From Papaver somniferum (Eukaryota > Streptophyta > Magnoliopsida > Ranunculales > Papaveraceae), in contig NC_039358.1 in NCBI RefSeq assembly GCF_003573695.1, positions 9,652,326-9,716,325 of the forward strand: a stretch of 64,000 nt of DNA. Direction: 5' to 3'. Each line of letters opens with the position of its first letter. The first letter of the stretch is position 1. The translations under genes were made by a program, and so were the position numbers. Shown in pieces: positions 26,201-37,400 of the stretch. The notes beneath the pieces are model-generated. The model saw nothing but the letters and a program-made list of their open reading frames with translations. It made no database searches and had not been told where the DNA came from.

Positions 26201-27294
26201 AGTTTATTAGTAGAATTCTCTGTACCCGGGACGTACTTCACCTTAGCACCACTTACTTCACTCAGAAGGCGGATCTCACCACGAGGAGCGGCAATATTCC
26301 GAAGACTCACACTCCACGGTTTACGATTCCTACTGTTAACATAGTCACCGAAAGACTTGTTAAAATTCTCAGGCGTATACCACTCCCTTTCCTCAGGATT
26401 GGGAACATAAAAAGTCATCATTGTCTCTCCTTTGCTCCGAAGATAACACTCCCTCAGTGCACGAAGATAATTCCCATGAAGTTGGGAAATAGAGCGACAG
26501 TGTGTGCTCTTCGAAGAACCCTCTCGACCAACCAGCACATCATAATAAAAAGAATCCGCAGACTTGTACAAAGGCAACATAAGACCCGCTTCAAAGGCCC
26601 CCACCGTGGTCAACAGATGAAATTCATCAAACTTATATGTCGATATCATCTCATAAGTAATATCATCATCAACAGAGTAAAAACGAACATCGAATAACTG
26701 AAGACCATGCTTTTCCTTGAAAACCTCCAGATCAATATGTTTGAAGGTCACTTTCTTCTCCCCAACAACGACGCTACGTATTTCCTGAGAAATATCTTCC
26801 TCCTCAACGGGATCAGGCGCAGAACCCTTCGAAGGGTTTCTCTCGGAAGCTTTCCTCTTAGGATGAACCTTAGATACATCTGTCTTCGAAACCACTTCTT
26901 TCGAAGACCTCCCCTTGGGTTGAGACACTGGAGGGGGAGGTAAAGGATGTTGATGAGACGCGGAAGGAGGCGCCATTGACCGAAGAGGTAGGACATCCCG
27001 CGTTCTCTTAGGATCATCACGCGGATTAACTAAGGGACGAGAAACAGCATATCGGGATCCAGAAGCCTCTTTTGGCCGGTCCCCTTTCTGCGTATTCCCT
27101 CTATGCGACTCACCCCTCTTAGAAGATAAGTGCCTCTGACTAGAAGAAAACGAAACCCTATGAACGCGGGCATCACCTTGGGAATATTTAGACGAACCTC
27201 CACCATACGGAGAAACATCAGGATCCCTACGCGGAGGAGATCTACGCGTACTAGGCGGTGGAGTTTGATAAGAAACCCGCGGACGGTCAGCCAT
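23290..27294 (-). pseudogene. Spliced antisense gene of the Tat element (Transposase_28-like)
   Basis: Five exons read on the minus strand: 27294-25909, 25817-24895, 24821-24555, 24467-23780 and 23704-23290. The four introns (91, 73, 87 and 75 bp) all have GT-AG ends, for example AAG|GTAAGA and TTTTTAG|GCG. Exon 1 is 462 intact codons: a Pro/Ser/Arg-rich basic N-terminus, then at about residues 185-430 a domain like the PF04195 'putative gypsy type transposon' family (FYVPNPEEREWYTPENFN is recognisable). Exon 2 starts with a KKRR basic patch and is acidic and Gly/Asp-rich. Exons 3-5 are heptad-like coiled coil, ending in GKIAKPAGGVEPSK-stop. Frameshifts occur in exon 2 (near 25265 and 24940), exon 3 (near 24620), exon 4 (near 24200) and exon 5. 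Antisense genes of this kind are known from Grande/Tat elements; their function is not settled. The start could also be 21 bp upstream (27315). Confidence 0.82.
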
Positions 27295-27599
27295 GTCTGC
27301 GTAGTACACAAACAAGTTTCAGATTTCCGCGAAGACAAAACAGAAATCAAAAAACCCAATTTCATCCAGTTCTTCATAATCATGAACCAGATGGAAAATA
27401 AGAACAAACCCTAAATAAAAGGGGAAATAACAAATAGGGGAAAGCATATACGAAGGAAGAAATCATTACTGTTTGTAATAACGAACAAGGGAAATCATAC
27501 ACACACTTATATATATGTTCTTCATCACAAACACATATAGAAACAGTTCATCAAAAGATAATCAAGATACAGTAAAACCACCTACCTATAAACAAAAAA

Positions 27600-27742
27600 T
27601 TAAGCAGAAAGCCTCGACGAACAGTAGCAGCAGCAGAAAACCTCGACGAACAACAGTAGCAGCAGCAGAAAACCTCGACGAAGAACAGTAGCAACAGCAG
27701 CAGAAAACTTTGAGGAGCAACAGTAGCAGCAGCAGCAGTTAA
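27600..27742. repeat. CAG-rich short tandem repeat upstream of the antisense gene
   Basis: About four copies of a roughly 36-bp unit of the form AAACCTCGACGAACA followed by GTAGCAGCAGCAG. It lies inside the Tat element between the antisense gene and the 3' LTR, and would fall in the promoter or leader of that gene. Confidence 0.8.
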
Positions 27743-27989
27743 TAACAAGGATACAAAAGCAGAGAACAAAGAATGAAAATTCCGAGGAAAGAGAAGGAAT
27801 GCAATTTATGATTAGAGAATTTTCACATTCCTTCTCATATATATATGCAAACATAAATAAAAACCGCCCCACTACCCAATAAGAAGTTATTACAAATAGT
27901 GGGGAACGTGCCCTAAAATCTAGGAAAATAGTAAAGAGAAGATGAAGAGAGTAACACGTTTTTTCTTCCCACTTCGATTAACCGCCCAG

Positions 27990-28008
27990 TAGGAGGAAAA
28001 GGGGCAAT
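27990..28008 (+). promoter_or_regulatory. Polypurine tract of the Tat element
   Basis: TAGGAGGAAAAGGGGCAAT lies directly before the 3' LTR, the expected plus-strand primer position. Confidence 0.85.
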
Positions 28009-28911
28009 TGTAGGTACACATTTCATCTTCCGCCACGTGCCCACAAAGACACACGTGGAGGACATGCGGCTAAGGGAATCAAGATATGATATCACGCGTG
28101 GACAGTCAAGAGTCACTTTATCCTATCCCTAGAAAGATCTAAGATCTACGGCTGGGGATAGTCAGACTGACGTAAAAAAGACAGGGGCAGAGGACAGCTG
28201 TCTACCGCAGACAGACATCTCAACTACCCACATTAAATACCCTCAAACAACATACGTGTCAGTCAGCCTGTATTGGAAGCTCAGATAATACTGCATATCC
28301 AGACAGAACACACAGATACAGCTGAGAACACGAAGACTTCTGCGTGAGTGGCACAAAACGCAAGAGGATAAGGTTATAACGGGCTTCAGAAGTGGACCCC
28401 ACGTAACCTCCCTATAAATATCCCTCTCTCCCAAGTGAAGAGGGAGGCCGAAAAAAATTGAGAGGAGAATAGGAGAGAGACAAAGAGATAGAGAAAGTGT
28501 AAGTAAAGTTCCTCCTACTACGCAGGCTTATATTGGTCTCAAAGTCATTCGACTATTTCTGTAACCTTCATACATATAATGAAAAACCCAAACCCGTAGA
28601 CAGAGATCTGAGTGATGAATCATATAAGTTAATCGTTTCATCTATATTCATGCATTTACACTTTATATGTTCAATTCGATACTTATGGTATATCATGTTC
28701 GTACATTTTATATTTCATCCACTATTTATCTTATTGTATGAGCCAAGAACAATGATTGTAGTTGATGAGACGAGGAATAATATTAGAACTCTGAGTTAAG
28801 GATTCGACATAACCTTCCATTCCCCTCAGGCGCAGCTTATTTACTGTATTGTCATGAGTCTGCGCGTATTATTTGTGAATACTCAGATGACACCAGATCT
28901 TTGTGTTCACA
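28009..28911 (+). repeat. 3' LTR of the Tat element
   Basis: 903 bp, nearly identical to 14845-15748. The TATA box (CTATAAATATCCC near 28413) is kept with one change downstream. Most of the differences from the 5' LTR are transitions. It is followed by the duplication GGTAT and the resumed polyubiquitin flank. Confidence 0.95.
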
Positions 28912-28916
28912 GGTAT

Positions 28917-29145
28917 GCTGCTTTATCTTTTCTTCTTCGCTTTTTCCCATGGCCATCACTGGTGTTAGCTATTGCAGCCGTAAATCTTTTTGCAGCTTTT
29001 GCAGGTGTGTTTTTTATTGCAAGTGTGTGTAAACTTTGTAAACCATGCGTCTTTCTCTTGGGTCTATAAAATCATTTTGACAAGTAACGAAAGAAGGTGG
29101 ATTCATCCAATCCAATCGTTGTCTCTTACCTACTACCATCTGGGC
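28917..29145. other. Resumed pre-insertion flank
   Basis: Continuation of the sequence interrupted at 14844. T-rich, no gene seen. Confidence 0.5.
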
Positions 29146-30560
29146 TAGGGGTGGGACTTGGCCCAACCCGAACGTTGGGCGGATATGGGCAATGCATTTT
29201 AAAATCACCACTGAATTGGGGGTCTTGGAAAATAATTAGGGGCCCCTAACTACATGACAAAAAAAGATCATGAAATAGTAATTGGGGGTTATCCCTTATC
29301 CCATTTTTTTTAAATGGCTAAACTACCCCAAATTATTAGTGTTAATTGAGTTGATTAGTTGTTAATCTTATTTAATTTGATTTTGACCTTTTTTTTTTCA
29401 AATTTTTGTTTGCAATTTTTCTTCTTTTTTTTTGCCGAGATTTGTATGAAAAATCGTCATGGAGGTGAAGTGTTTCATTGACGACCCTAAAGAGTCGTTA
29501 CTATTTCAAAAACGACCTTTTAGAGTCGTCATTGTTTCATTGACGACCCTCAAGAGTCGTTAATGATTGAAAAACGACCCTCAAGAGTCGTTATTGAAAC
29601 AATGGCGACTCTAAACAATCGTTAAGGCATATAAGAGGGCCGTTATTATCTTCGGAGAGTTATTAATGGCGGAAATATATTAAAGGGTCGTAACAGTATT
29701 GAATAAGACCATGACGATTCTTTGATGTATTTTTCCGCAATTAATGACTCTTCGGAGAAGATAATGACCCTTTTATATGCATTAACGACTGTTTAGAGTC
29801 GTCATTGAAACAATATGAGATTTTTCATACAAATCTCGGTAAAAAAAAATAAAAAAAATAAAAAAAATAAAAATTAATAGGTTGACATGTGTCACAATCC
29901 TAAGGGTTGGGGTAATCTAGTCTTTTCATTGTATTTAGACACCCCTTATCCTCTTCCCATGTGTGGGGATAGGAATATATGGCCCCTAATTAGTTTTCGG
30001 GCCCCCCAATTAATCCCTGTTTAAAATTTTGGACAAGTTCGAGCATAAATTTTATAAACCCGAGTTAAATTTGGGTAAACATGGGCACAAATAATTCTAA
30101 CCCAAGCAACCCGCCCAACCCGAAAAATCATGATATAGTTATATAAAAATATTTTTATAATTGGTATTATTATTTATTTAGAGTAATTTTAAATATTATC
30201 TTCAAATCTAATAATGAAAATATAAATTATATCTATCTCATTAATCATTTAATATGAAAATATTATATTTTAAGTATAAATAAACTTCAGTTATTTGGAA
30301 ATTGGAGATATATGGAGCAATTAAATCTTATTATTACTAAAATTTGTTTTATCATATTAACAAAATCGCATGTCCAGAGAAACTTGGGCCAATCCGAGAA
30401 AACCGTGGAACCCGATGAACATAATTTGAGCGAATTTGGGCAGTATCTCCATGAGTTCCACGGGTTCGATGGAAAATCTGAACAAAGGATTCCTAATTCG
30501 GGTCTATCTCAGGCAAGCCTTCAAACCCGCCCAACCAACCCAAGTCCCACCGGGGCATCT
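29146..30560. mobile_element. hAT-like non-autonomous element (outer)
   Basis: The left end TAGGGGTGGGACTTGG (29146) is inverted near the right end as CCAAGTCCCACCGGGG (30540-30555). Subterminal regions carry CCCAACCCG/GGGCGG-type repeats common to plant hAT-like MITEs. The flanking 8-mers share only CATCT, so the duplication is uncertain. It has been split by a second hAT-like MITE at 29206-30019. An internal 91-codon frame (30312-30587) is not a convincing gene. Confidence 0.55.
29206..30019. mobile_element. hAT-like MITE nested in the outer element
   Basis: 814 bp, flanked by a perfect 8-bp duplication TTTAAAAT (29198-29205 and 30020-30027). The right end read inward is CAGGGATTAATTGGGGGGCC, the left CACCACTGAATTGGGGGTC; CAGGG-type ends with 8-bp duplications are hAT-like. 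The interior folds back: CGAGATTTGTATGAAAAATC (29437) is inverted as GATTTTTCATACAAATCTCG (29819). It holds an array of short dyads of the form ACGAC..GTCGT between 29480 and 29800. No transposase is present. Confidence 0.82.
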
Positions 30561-31399
30561 TCTTACTTCAAAAAAGATAAAAAATAAAAAATCTTGGCAT
30601 CTTCTCATGTCATGTAGTACTAGTTTTTGTGGGATTCAATAAAATGTTTAGATAAGTCCAACTAACAACGGCTATAATTGGATTCTATCGTAATTAAAAA
30701 GTGATTTAGCATCTATCCGCTCGTACTAACGAATTTATTACTAATTTGAGTGCGGTTGCAGGTAACGTTTTGATTACTTTAAAATATAATCTTTGTCTAT
30801 TGTGCTTTCCAAATACTAATATCAGTAATATAATAATAATCTCTTTTTAATTCTTTAAATTTTGGCTTTGCTAATACAAGTCGTTGACTAATATCATGCA
30901 AAGCAATATAAGACCACATTCCTTTCTTTGACCGTTCCTTATAATCAATCAAAGAGAGATGGTCGTCAATTTGCATGCATTATGGTGAAAATCATGGCGT
31001 TCATATTTGAGTTCAACTCTTTCTTTTGTTCAGCATAATACTTATCCAAAAAAAATAAAAATAAATCCAAATCACTCGTAGAAATTGCTAGTTTAATCAA
31101 TCATTTCACGAGCTGTTCTAACAAAATTTCCACAGATAGAAAAAAGAAGAAATTGTTCAATCAAAAATACACTAAATGACTTTCGGGAACAAATTATCAT
31201 TTCTAATTCTAATTCCTGTTTCTGGTGTCCAAACAAGATATCCGACAAGGCTTCGACTAGTGAAATCAAATTTGCTTTTTTTAGAAAATAAGAAAAAAAA
31301 ATAGCTTAGCTTGTGTAGATGGCCTTTGACCTACCAAAAGAAAACTTGATGACTTTTGACTCGATCAAATGGGGCCAAACAAACAAACACACAGCTCAC
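30561..31399. other. AT-rich intergenic DNA upstream of WAP
   Basis: No coding or repeat feature is supported. It includes the distal promoter region of the following gene. Confidence 0.55.
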
Positions 31400-32773
31400 T
31401 TGAAATATAAAGTTTGTCCCCAGACGAAAATGTGTTGTTCAGTGGCATTTCATGTAATATCTCGTGGTTCACAGGGCTGACTGTCAATTACTCTCTCTCC
31501 CGCCGCTCACCTCTATCAAAACCCTGTCCTCTCTCTCTTTTATCTCTGAACCCTAAAAAACCAAGAGAAAGATTTGGTGTGTAAGTGCCTTTTTCAGCAG
31601 TACTACAACAACTCAGTTGACAATACTTGTTTCTTCAAACACCCAGTGACTGATACTACTGGGAGGAGCCCCTTTCTATTCTATTCACAAGTAAGCTAAA
31701 AAATGTTTTTGAGCTTAATTCAATTTTTTTTGTAATATGATGAATTGAAGCTTGTTTTGTTTTTACAAATTGAAATTAACATTTTTTTGAGCCTTATTAT
31801 AGATTTTTTATTTTGTTTTTCTTCTTCTTTGCTTTGTTCGGTGTTGATTGATTTGAATTTGATTGGAACTTTGGATAGTTTAGAGATGATGAAGACTAAT
31901 TTAGTGTGCTTAAATTTGGTTTTATTTCATGGTTTTGAATCCAAATGAGGATGTTCTTGGTTAGATAGGAAGAGGACCTATCTGCAAGTTTTTTAGATTC
32001 ATGGTTTTGTAGACATAAGATTCATAACTTTTTTAGATTCATGACACCATAGTTTTTGGTTCAATTTGGCTTTAGATTACTGTTCTAATGACTCTGATTA
32101 GCTCAGTGTAGTAGTAGTTAATATCCCCTTCTGCTAATAAAGGGTGTCCGTTATGAAAATACAATTAGAACTATAGAATGAATGGATGACCCAAAAGTAA
32201 TATATCACCAGTTGTTTTCGACATGAGATTCCTTAATTGAAGTCAGTGACTCCATGGATTTTGGTTCGAATCGGCTTCTTATCTGTAAAATGGTGTCTTT
32301 GATCAAACCAAGGTTTTTGGCTCGTATTGTTCTCTTCTCAATAAAGTTGTCTGTTTGATCCCTTTTCTTTGCACCCGCCCACCGTTTCTGTTGAGTTTTA
32401 TTACCTTTTGAAAACTCAATGTCCTAGTTTATTTATTTGTTGATGTGTGAACTGGAGTATGTATTTTTTTTTCCATATTGGAATCAACTTATACTTATAA
32501 TTTAAATTTGCTTATTGATAGTTGGTTCAGCCTTAATACAATGCTCTGAGTTTAACTTAGGATGTCTTAATCAAGAGTTAGATTTTCTTTGCCTTTGGTG
32601 TTGATTATTTTTATATAACCACGTGTATCTCATACTTTTGCCAATGTATTGCAGGTTTTGGTGTTGAATTACAGACAAGCTCAAGCTTACTTGATTCTTC
32701 TTCCGGATGCTTCGCCACAACTAAGCTAGTTTTGTCTCACTGAGTTTATTTCAGAATATTTTGTGCAAATCCT
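31400..32773 (+). promoter_or_regulatory. WAP: WAP promoter, 5'UTR and 5'UTR intron
   Basis: A TATA-like AAATATAAAG is near 31404, followed by a CT-rich leader (31490-31550). A donor CACAA|GTAAGC (31690/31691) and an acceptor TTGCAG|GTTTTG (32654/32655) bound a probable 964-bp 5'UTR intron. The leader then continues to the start codon at 32774 without an upstream in-frame start. The exact transcription start cannot be fixed from sequence. Confidence 0.6.
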
Positions 32774-35700
32774 ATGGAGAATTCAGGAGTTTTTGAAGAT
32801 ACAATGATTTCTGATGTTATAGTTGAATCATTTAATGATGAGTCAATGCAATTTGACATTTCTAAGGCAAGTGAGAATCCCGGTGATGATCTTCTTGAAG
32901 GTTTAGATTCTTACTTAGAAGATATTGATGATCGTTTGACCGTATCAAGGATGGTGAATGATTCGGTTACCAAGGGCATAGTGAATGCTGTTAATGAAGA
33001 AGCTAAGCAAACACTTTGTGAGTGGAAACAAGAGCAGGAATTTCGAGAAGAGTTTGAAACTCTTGTAATCCAGAATACGTTAAAGAACCTCCAAAACCAG
33101 TTTGAAACAAAGCTGCAGGAAGAAAGATCCTTAATTCACAGAAACCCTGGTAATAAACAATTGATGAAGACAAATGAGCTTTTGAGTTTGCGCGAAGAAC
33201 TCGATGTCATTTCTAGGTCACTGTCCAGTTACGAATCAGGGTCCTTATTTTCTCATGGTTTACTTGAGGGTGGTGAAGAATCTAAAAAGAAAGATCGTCT
33301 TTATAAGAAGGTTCAGAATTTAGGGACTCCGAGTTCTATTACTGAACGAAATGGTAAACATGAGGAGGCTAATAGGAGCAGACTTGAAATAATGGATCCT
33401 GTCCTGCTAAAGAACATGCCAAAAGAGGAGTTGATAAAATTTTGCAAAACTGAAATGGCCAATACGAAAAGAAATGATGAAACGATCATCCAAGAGATAA
33501 CTGAAAAATACTACACGTTGAGACGAGAAATCCTCAACAGTTGCGATCCTTCTTCACCACTGAGGAGGGAGAAGGAGTTCGACTCCTTGAGAAAAAAAAT
33601 TCCAGAAGTCATATCTAAGTTGGACAGTATACTTGTGGAGAGTAAGAGGTTACCTGTGGCATGTGATAGTACTGAATATGTAGATGAGTTGAATAACAAG
33701 CTTAAAACCCTTCTTTCTGAGAACTGCCAGCTCAAGGACTTGCTTTCTAATAAGAAAAAGGAGGCTAAGGACCTCTCTTCCCAGGTATCTGATCTTGTAA
33801 ACAAGATGTCTAACCATTCTTTGGCTGAGGCAAATTTGTTAAATCAGATAAGGAAACTTAAATCTGAAATAGAAGATACCAGAATCGAGTTCTCGGTGAG
33901 AGAAGAGATTCATAAGTGCGTCATTCAGGACTTGAACTGCAGAATAAAACATGCCGAGGATTTGCTTATGGAGTCTATTGCCATGCAAGATTTAAGTGAA
34001 ATTGTTCTCATGGAAGCAGCGAAGGATCCCAAGGGTACTATTGAATATGGAGTTGAAGATTCAGATATGGAGTCCATTATCATGCAAGAGATATGTGCAA
34101 TTATTTTCAGGGAAGCCATTAAGGATGCACAACTTACTGTCGATCTCTTAAAAATGGAGCACGAGGCAGAAAATGAAAATAGGGCATCACTTGAAACATT
34201 GTTATTAGAAAGTGACAAGGCATTGTCCATACAGAGCAAAGAAAATGAGCAGTTGAAGCAAGAGTTGGTTTTGCTTTCAGCTTCGGTGGAAGAGAAGGAA
34301 AAGATGGCTTTGGAAGCAAAGTCGAGAATGATGAAGGAGAAGGAGCAATTTGAACAAATCTGTCAAGAACTTAATACACTAAGAGACAGAGTAAGTAGGG
34401 GCGACATGCTGATTTCAGAGAGTAATAAGATGTCAGATCAGATGAAGAATCAACTGGAAGAAACTTCACATCAAATACATTTGTATGAGAAACAGGTGAG
34501 CAGTCTTGATCAAAAACTCACTTTGGCAGTAAATGATTTAAAAGATGCAAATGAAGAAAGGAGACAGCTTCGTGAGAATGTTAAACAGAAGCAAAATGTT
34601 ATCTCTTCCCTTGAGGAAAGAGAAACTGAGCAGAAGAAGCAAACAGAGTCCGTCTTAATGACTGTTCAAAGATTTTCAAAAGCACTTTCTGATTTTGAAC
34701 AAAGAGCATCAGACAAAGTTGAAAAGAACAATCTAAGGTACTCCCTAGTTTTTGCTTATAAGGTTTATATTCTTATCACCGTTTTTCTATACGAAACTTT
34801 TTCCTTGTCCATATAACATTTTTATCTATGCATGATTTGATAAATTAAACACTCGTGACAAGATCTATAAACTGTGTAATATGTTCTGATCATGGTCGGC
34901 TGATTCTAGCATTATTTTGTCTTGAACATGAGTATTAGTAGGCTACTCGTATGTTCGCTTATAGTTATTCTAGAAAATATTTTGTTGTGCTTGAAAATGT
35001 TTTCTTGTCTTAAGGTTTTTTAGTCAAAGACTAGTACATTAGAGATGTTCTCAGTTAGTACCTAATTTTCTGTAGAGTTGTTCTAGGGAATGTCTGTTTA
35101 AGGTAAATAATACACTTACAGAACTATTTGTTGAATACCAATTGTTAAATTAGTAGTATAGAACTATTTGCTAGATACCAATTGTTCTGGACATTATATA
35201 TTTATTTCGGCCAATTCGTCGCATCACCCTTTTATTAAACCCCACAGCTACTCTCGTAAACCAAATACAGTTGAATTATCTAATGATTCTACTATTTTTA
35301 TTGGCATAAAATCAGATGAACTGTTAAACTGTTGGTTTTGACCGTCTATTTGACTTGTTTGGAGTTGTGAATACACTCTATATGCTGAGCAAGTAGCTAC
35401 AATCTAGATGGAGTTCAGATTCACCTTTCGTGTTTACAAGTGTAAGTTGTACATGAGGGGGTCTAATTACTGTACTTCTTTCAGCCTGTTAATTCAGGCT
35501 CACCATTTGCCTAGACAACCTTATGTGTGTCAATATGATGATTTTTGTATGTTAAAGTTTTTTGTGTCTTTGTTTGCTATTTCTTATTTAATTAAGCAAG
35601 GCTTTCCTCTGTTATGTATTCAAGTTGATAAATGTGGCGTACCAATCTAACAATGCAACCATGTAATTTGCCGTTTTTATGTTTTTTGAATAGATAGCTG

Positions 35701-36804
35701 GAGGGTATTTCTTGACTGCGACAGTATGTAATACATGATGTTGGCTTTTGTTTCAGGTTGGAAAACCTTCATCTTCATTGTCGACCACTTTTTCACAAAT
35801 CTAAGTCGTTCAAGGGATTGGAGTTGATATACAAGCAGAAACTTGAGCGAAAAAAGTCTGATCTTCGCAAGGCAGAAGAAGAGGTATGTGAACTATTAAG
35901 TTGGTTTTACTTTATCTGTTGTTACTTGACAGTTATGGATGGTTGTCCTTTTGGTATTTCAAGCTTATTCACCAGGCGACATATACGACGAGTAGAACTC
36001 GTCTATTTGTCTATACATTGTTGTATACTTGTATATCATTTCATTCATATTCATTTGCATTTACATAACATGTTTTATCATCTTCCTATCTGTATATGCT
36101 TGGAATGTACTTCAATTGATAAATTTCATATCATATAGACCCAGTTAAATGATGGGCATTCTCTAACTTGAGAGTTTTAAGCATTATCTTTATCTGGATA
36201 TGAAGGACAGTCTTGTGATAAAGTTCTGCTGAAATCTGGCTGGCTATATACATCTCACTGAACTACATTGGAAATATAAATAAATTAGATAGCACCCTGA
36301 ATTGGCCATTAAGTGTCTTCGTTCATGATTATGTCAGTATCTTACAACCAAGATTTAAGATCAACTAACCTAGTCTACATATACATTATCATCTGTGAAT
36401 TAGATAGTTTTTGTCTTTACGTCATTACATGTTTTGAAATCTTTCAACATTTTTTTAGGAAATCTTTGTTTTGAACACAGGTTGATCTTTTAGGAGACGA
36501 GGTGGATGCCCTTTTAGGCGTTCTGGAAAAAATATACATTGCACTTGATCATTACTCTCCAGTACTGCAGCATTATCCTGGTGTAAGTCTCTGTTTGCTG
36601 GTGTGTTTAATTATTTAACCCTAAATTGGTCATAAACATGCCACTTTGATTCCTTTAGGTCAAGATTTACTGGGATAAAAATTGGCTCACCAATTTAAAA
36701 ATAATGCTCTTATACACCTAGCTCATTTGTTTCCGCAGATTATGGAGATTCTGAAACTGGTGAAAAGAGAGTTAAGCGGAGATAATTCCAAACCTGTCTA
36801 TTAG
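32774..36804 (+). CDS. WAP: WPP domain-associated protein (long coiled-coil protein)
   Basis: Four coding exons are 32774-34737, 35757-35883, 36481-36582 and 36739-36804, giving 752 residues. All introns are GT-AG (AAG|GTACTC, TTTCAG|GTTGG; GAG|GTATGT, CACAG|GTTGAT; GGT|GTAAGT, CCGCAG|ATTATG) and frame is kept across each junction. The N-terminus has the acidic [19 protein letters not shown] block I recognise from plant WPP domain-associated proteins (tomato WAP is about 830 residues). Most of the rest is Glu/Lys/Leu-rich coiled coil without a signal peptide or membrane segment. The end ([20 protein letters not shown], then [11 protein letters not shown]) is the conserved C-terminal block. 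In tomato WAP binds the WPP-domain protein MAF1; a structural or tethering role in cytoplasm/Golgi has been proposed there. An in-frame 33-codon duplication lies at about residues 399-464. Reading exon 1 through would give a false 680-residue product. This is the only apparently intact gene in the window. Confidence 0.87.
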
Positions 36805-37400
36805 GCTATTACTGCAAGGTAATTAATCCTTCTCTTACCAATCAAATAAAGCCATAAGATTAAATAGAACTTATATTTAATATAATGGAGGGAGAGTTTG
36901 TAACACAAGAATTTTTAAACTTCATACTAGAAGCAGTTTGGTATCCTGATTTTACTATATCTTTTACATCCTGAAAGTATTTGGGGATCCTAGTCAAAAA
37001 GAAACTGTTTGGGAATCAGTAATAAAAAACTGTGCCAACCCCTTAAAATGTACAAGCATCTAATAAGAACTGTTTTTTTTTCCCTTTTTCCAGTGATACC
37101 TACTTTTGTCTGAAGAAGGAAGGGAATGTGGGTTTAGAACCAATGAAGCCGATTCTGCGGAGAGGACAATCAGGATCAGTGTCTGGTGCATGCTTCTCCT
37201 CTTTTCATTTTGGGAAATTTTGCGCACCTGCTGAATTAGTGTGTCCTTCACAGAGTATATTTTATCTCAAGTTAGGTTATAGTTTTGTTTTCGCCGGATG
37301 TATATTTGTAGAGGTTAGTCTTACCTATATGTGGGAAATCTTTTGGCATTTCTTTCATTCCAATTGCTCACAATTTCATTATTTGTGATATAAAGCAGTT
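36805..37400 (+). other. WAP: WAP 3'UTR with a probable intron
   Basis: Fourteen bases after the stop a donor CAAG|GTAATT occurs (36818/36819). A T-rich tract and acceptor TTTCCAG|TGATACC are at 37093/37094, giving a 275-bp intron in the 3'UTR. The stop is too close to the junction to be expected to trigger nonsense-mediated decay. The transcript probably ends near 37400; no strong poly(A) signal was singled out. Confidence 0.6.

Larger units (their letters stand above)
14845..28911 (+). mobile_element. Tat-type Ty3/gypsy LTR retrotransposon, structurally complete
   Basis: The 14,067-bp element starts TGTAGGTACACA and ends GTGTTCACA. The 5-bp target duplication GGTAT is perfect (14840-14844 and 28912-28916). 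Order is LTR, PBS, gag, protease, RT, RNase H, a second (archaeal-type) RNase H, integrase, a long 3' region with an antisense gene, polypurine tract, LTR. The extra RNase H and the antisense gene are marks of the Tat lineage (Tat/Grande/Retand/Ogre group). The two LTRs differ by about 27 substitutions and one 1-bp indel by eye over 903 bp (about 3 percent), so the insertion is fairly recent, yet gag-pol carries many stops and frameshifts and cannot be expressed as one product. Confidence 0.96.

Noticed and set aside
25855..27414. Plus-strand 280-codon frame and neighbours
   Set aside because: They mirror exon 1 of the antisense gene, whose minus-strand frame has a recognisable domain and splice sites.
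34738..34816. Extension of WAP exon 1 to the stop at 34816
   Set aside because: A strong donor (AAG|GTACTC) precedes it, and the conserved C-terminal exons restore frame; the extension is intron.
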